Below, piece after piece: positions 42,525 through 43,283 of a stretch of DNA of 43,283 bases. Each line of letters starts with the position of its first letter. The stretch's first letter is position 1. The position numbers were made by a program, and so were the translations under genes. A model generated the notes under the pieces. It did no database searches. It saw only the letters and a program-made list of their open reading frames with translations, and was not told the origin of the DNA. Where the stretch lies: positions 1-43,283 of the forward strand of contig CAUUMS010000014.1 in assembly GCA_963546395.1 (NCBI GenBank), read 5' to 3'. This DNA comes from Bacteroides_D sp963546395. Lineage in GTDB: Bacteria; Bacteroidota; Bacteroidia; Bacteroidales; CAJPTX01.

Positions 42525-43283
42525 TTAGCGCTTGCCAGTTTGCTGGCGTAAGAGTTGTGCCATGGGCGTGGCGAAGACGAAGCCGTTGAGTAGTTCGTTC
42601 TGCGTGTGGAGTATGTCATCCTTAGTGCCACTCCAGGCCACGCTGCCTTCATGTATGAATGTCACGGTGTCGCCGATGGCCATCACCGAGTTCATGTCGT
42701 GAGTGTTAACGATGGTGGTGATGTTGTACTCCTGGGTGATTTCGTGGATGAGCGAATCTATGACGAGGCTCGTTTGGGGGTCTAGCCCCGAGTTGGGCTC
42801 ATCGCATAGCAAATACATGGGCCTCATGGCAATGGCACGGGCTATGGCAACCCGCTTGCGCATGCCACCGCTCAGATCCGATGGGTAGAGACGGCCCACA
42901 TTGGGTAGATCAACGCGCTCGAGGCTCTCCTGAGCCATGCGCCTAGCCCCCCGAATGCTCACGTGGGTGTGCATCCGTATGGGGAACGTCACGTTCTCCT
43001 CCACGCGCATAGAGTCGAAGAGCGCCCCCCCCTGAAATATCATGCCAATCTGGCGTTGCAGGGCTCGTCGTGCCCCGGGGGACAGCGTGCGAAGATCCTG
43101 CCCCTCGAATCGTATCTGTCCGCCATCGGGCTCTAGTAGTCCGGCGATGATTTTCAGGAGTACCGTCTTGCCTGATCCGCTCTTGCCGATGACCAGATTG
43201 GTCTTGCCACGCTCGCACCGCATGCTCGCATTGCGCAGCACCTGGCGCGTACCGAATAGCTTATCGATGCCCACCGCTTCGAT
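42525..43283 (-). CDS. mlaF: ABC transporter ATP-binding protein, MlaF type, 5' end missing
   Basis: The frame stays open to the right edge (reading IEAVGIDKLFG before the first internal GTG at 43274), so the start lies outside the window. The protein has Walker A GKSGSGKT, the ABC signature LSGGMRKRVAIARA and Walker B LLCDEPNSGLDP, all in order. The pattern SGGMRKRVAIARAIAMRP and the C-terminal NTHDMNSVMAIGDTV match MlaF, the ATPase of the phospholipid-trafficking ABC complex at the inner membrane. The permease MlaE is expected just beyond the edge. A small 7-bp hairpin (42448-42467) lies downstream. Confidence 0.88.
   Translation of the reverse strand: MEAVGIDKLFGTRQVLRNASMRCERGKTNLVIGKSGSGKTVLLKIIAGLLEPDGGQIRFEGQDLRTLSPGARRALQRQIGMIFQGGALFDSMRVEENVTFPIRMHTHVSIRGARRMAQESLERVDLPNVGRLYPSDLSGGMRKRVAIARAIAMRPMYLLCDEPNSGLDPQTSLVIDSLIHEITQEYNITTIVNTHDMNSVMAIGDTVTFIHEGSVAWSGTKDDILHTQNELLNGFVFATPMAQLLRQQTGKR

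Overview
The window looks like chromosomal DNA of a member of the Bacteroidota, most likely order Bacteroidales and close to Porphyromonas. The reasons are: a complete hmuY-hmuR-hmuS-hmuT-hmuU-hmuV haem-uptake cluster; two proteins with type IX secretion (T9SS) C-terminal signals, one of type A and one of CHU_C/type B; a TonB-dependent receptor paired with a DUF4249-type lipoprotein; a 2-oxoacid:ferredoxin oxidoreductase operon; and repeated Bacteroidota -7 promoter boxes (TAnnTTTG, mostly TACCTTTG). Base composition is GC-rich by eye for this group. The species cannot be named from the sequence. I see no tRNA, rRNA, CRISPR array, transposase, integrase or phage gene.

Left part (1-8460): the 3' part of a PLP aminotransferase is followed by a four-gene ferredoxin oxidoreductase operon (delta, alpha, beta, gamma). 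A perfect 20-bp stem separates this from a convergent MprF/AglD-like membrane protein. A divergently read radical SAM protein follows, then an RluB-type pseudouridine synthase with a very long Arg/Asp/Gly-rich N-terminal extension that ends in a clear terminator.

Middle-left (8486-19772): a TonB-dependent receptor with its DUF4249 lipoprotein; greA, a HIT hydrolase and a plsC acyltransferase; a 607-base gap with a palindromic element; a sufB with no sufC or sufD beside it; then a tight run of PASTA protein, T9SS type A cargo and RluD-type pseudouridine synthase.

Centre (19825-29151): the hmu operon. A Bacteroidota-type promoter with a possible Fur-like site precedes the haemophore-like lipoprotein HmuY, the outer-membrane receptor HmuR, the large CobN-like HmuS and three small inner-membrane proteins (HmuT, ExbB/MotA-like HmuU, DUF2149 HmuV). 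A hairpin between hmuY and hmuR could let hmuY be made in excess, and a rho-independent terminator closes the operon. HmuY appears to offer methionines rather than histidines as haem ligands. HmuS carries a Met/Gly-rich and Lys/Ser/Ala-rich insert.

Right part (29196-43283): a K+-dependent-type membrane pyrophosphatase with a strong terminator; lnt on the minus strand; a second copy of the palindromic element; a CHU_C-domain T9SS cargo; rodA overlapping a convergent ACP phosphodiesterase-like gene; a gap with a predicted three-way-junction structure; the GTPase pair era-der; an unusual membrane protein with a degenerate kinase-like region fused to an intact receiver domain; a LysE-family exporter; and the C-terminal part of an MlaF-type ABC ATPase cut by the window edge.

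The points most worth following are the two-copy palindromic element, the three-way-junction element before era, the pseudo-hybrid-kinase, and the haem-ligand and insert features of the hmu system. All functional calls rest on motif recognition by eye; no database search was run.
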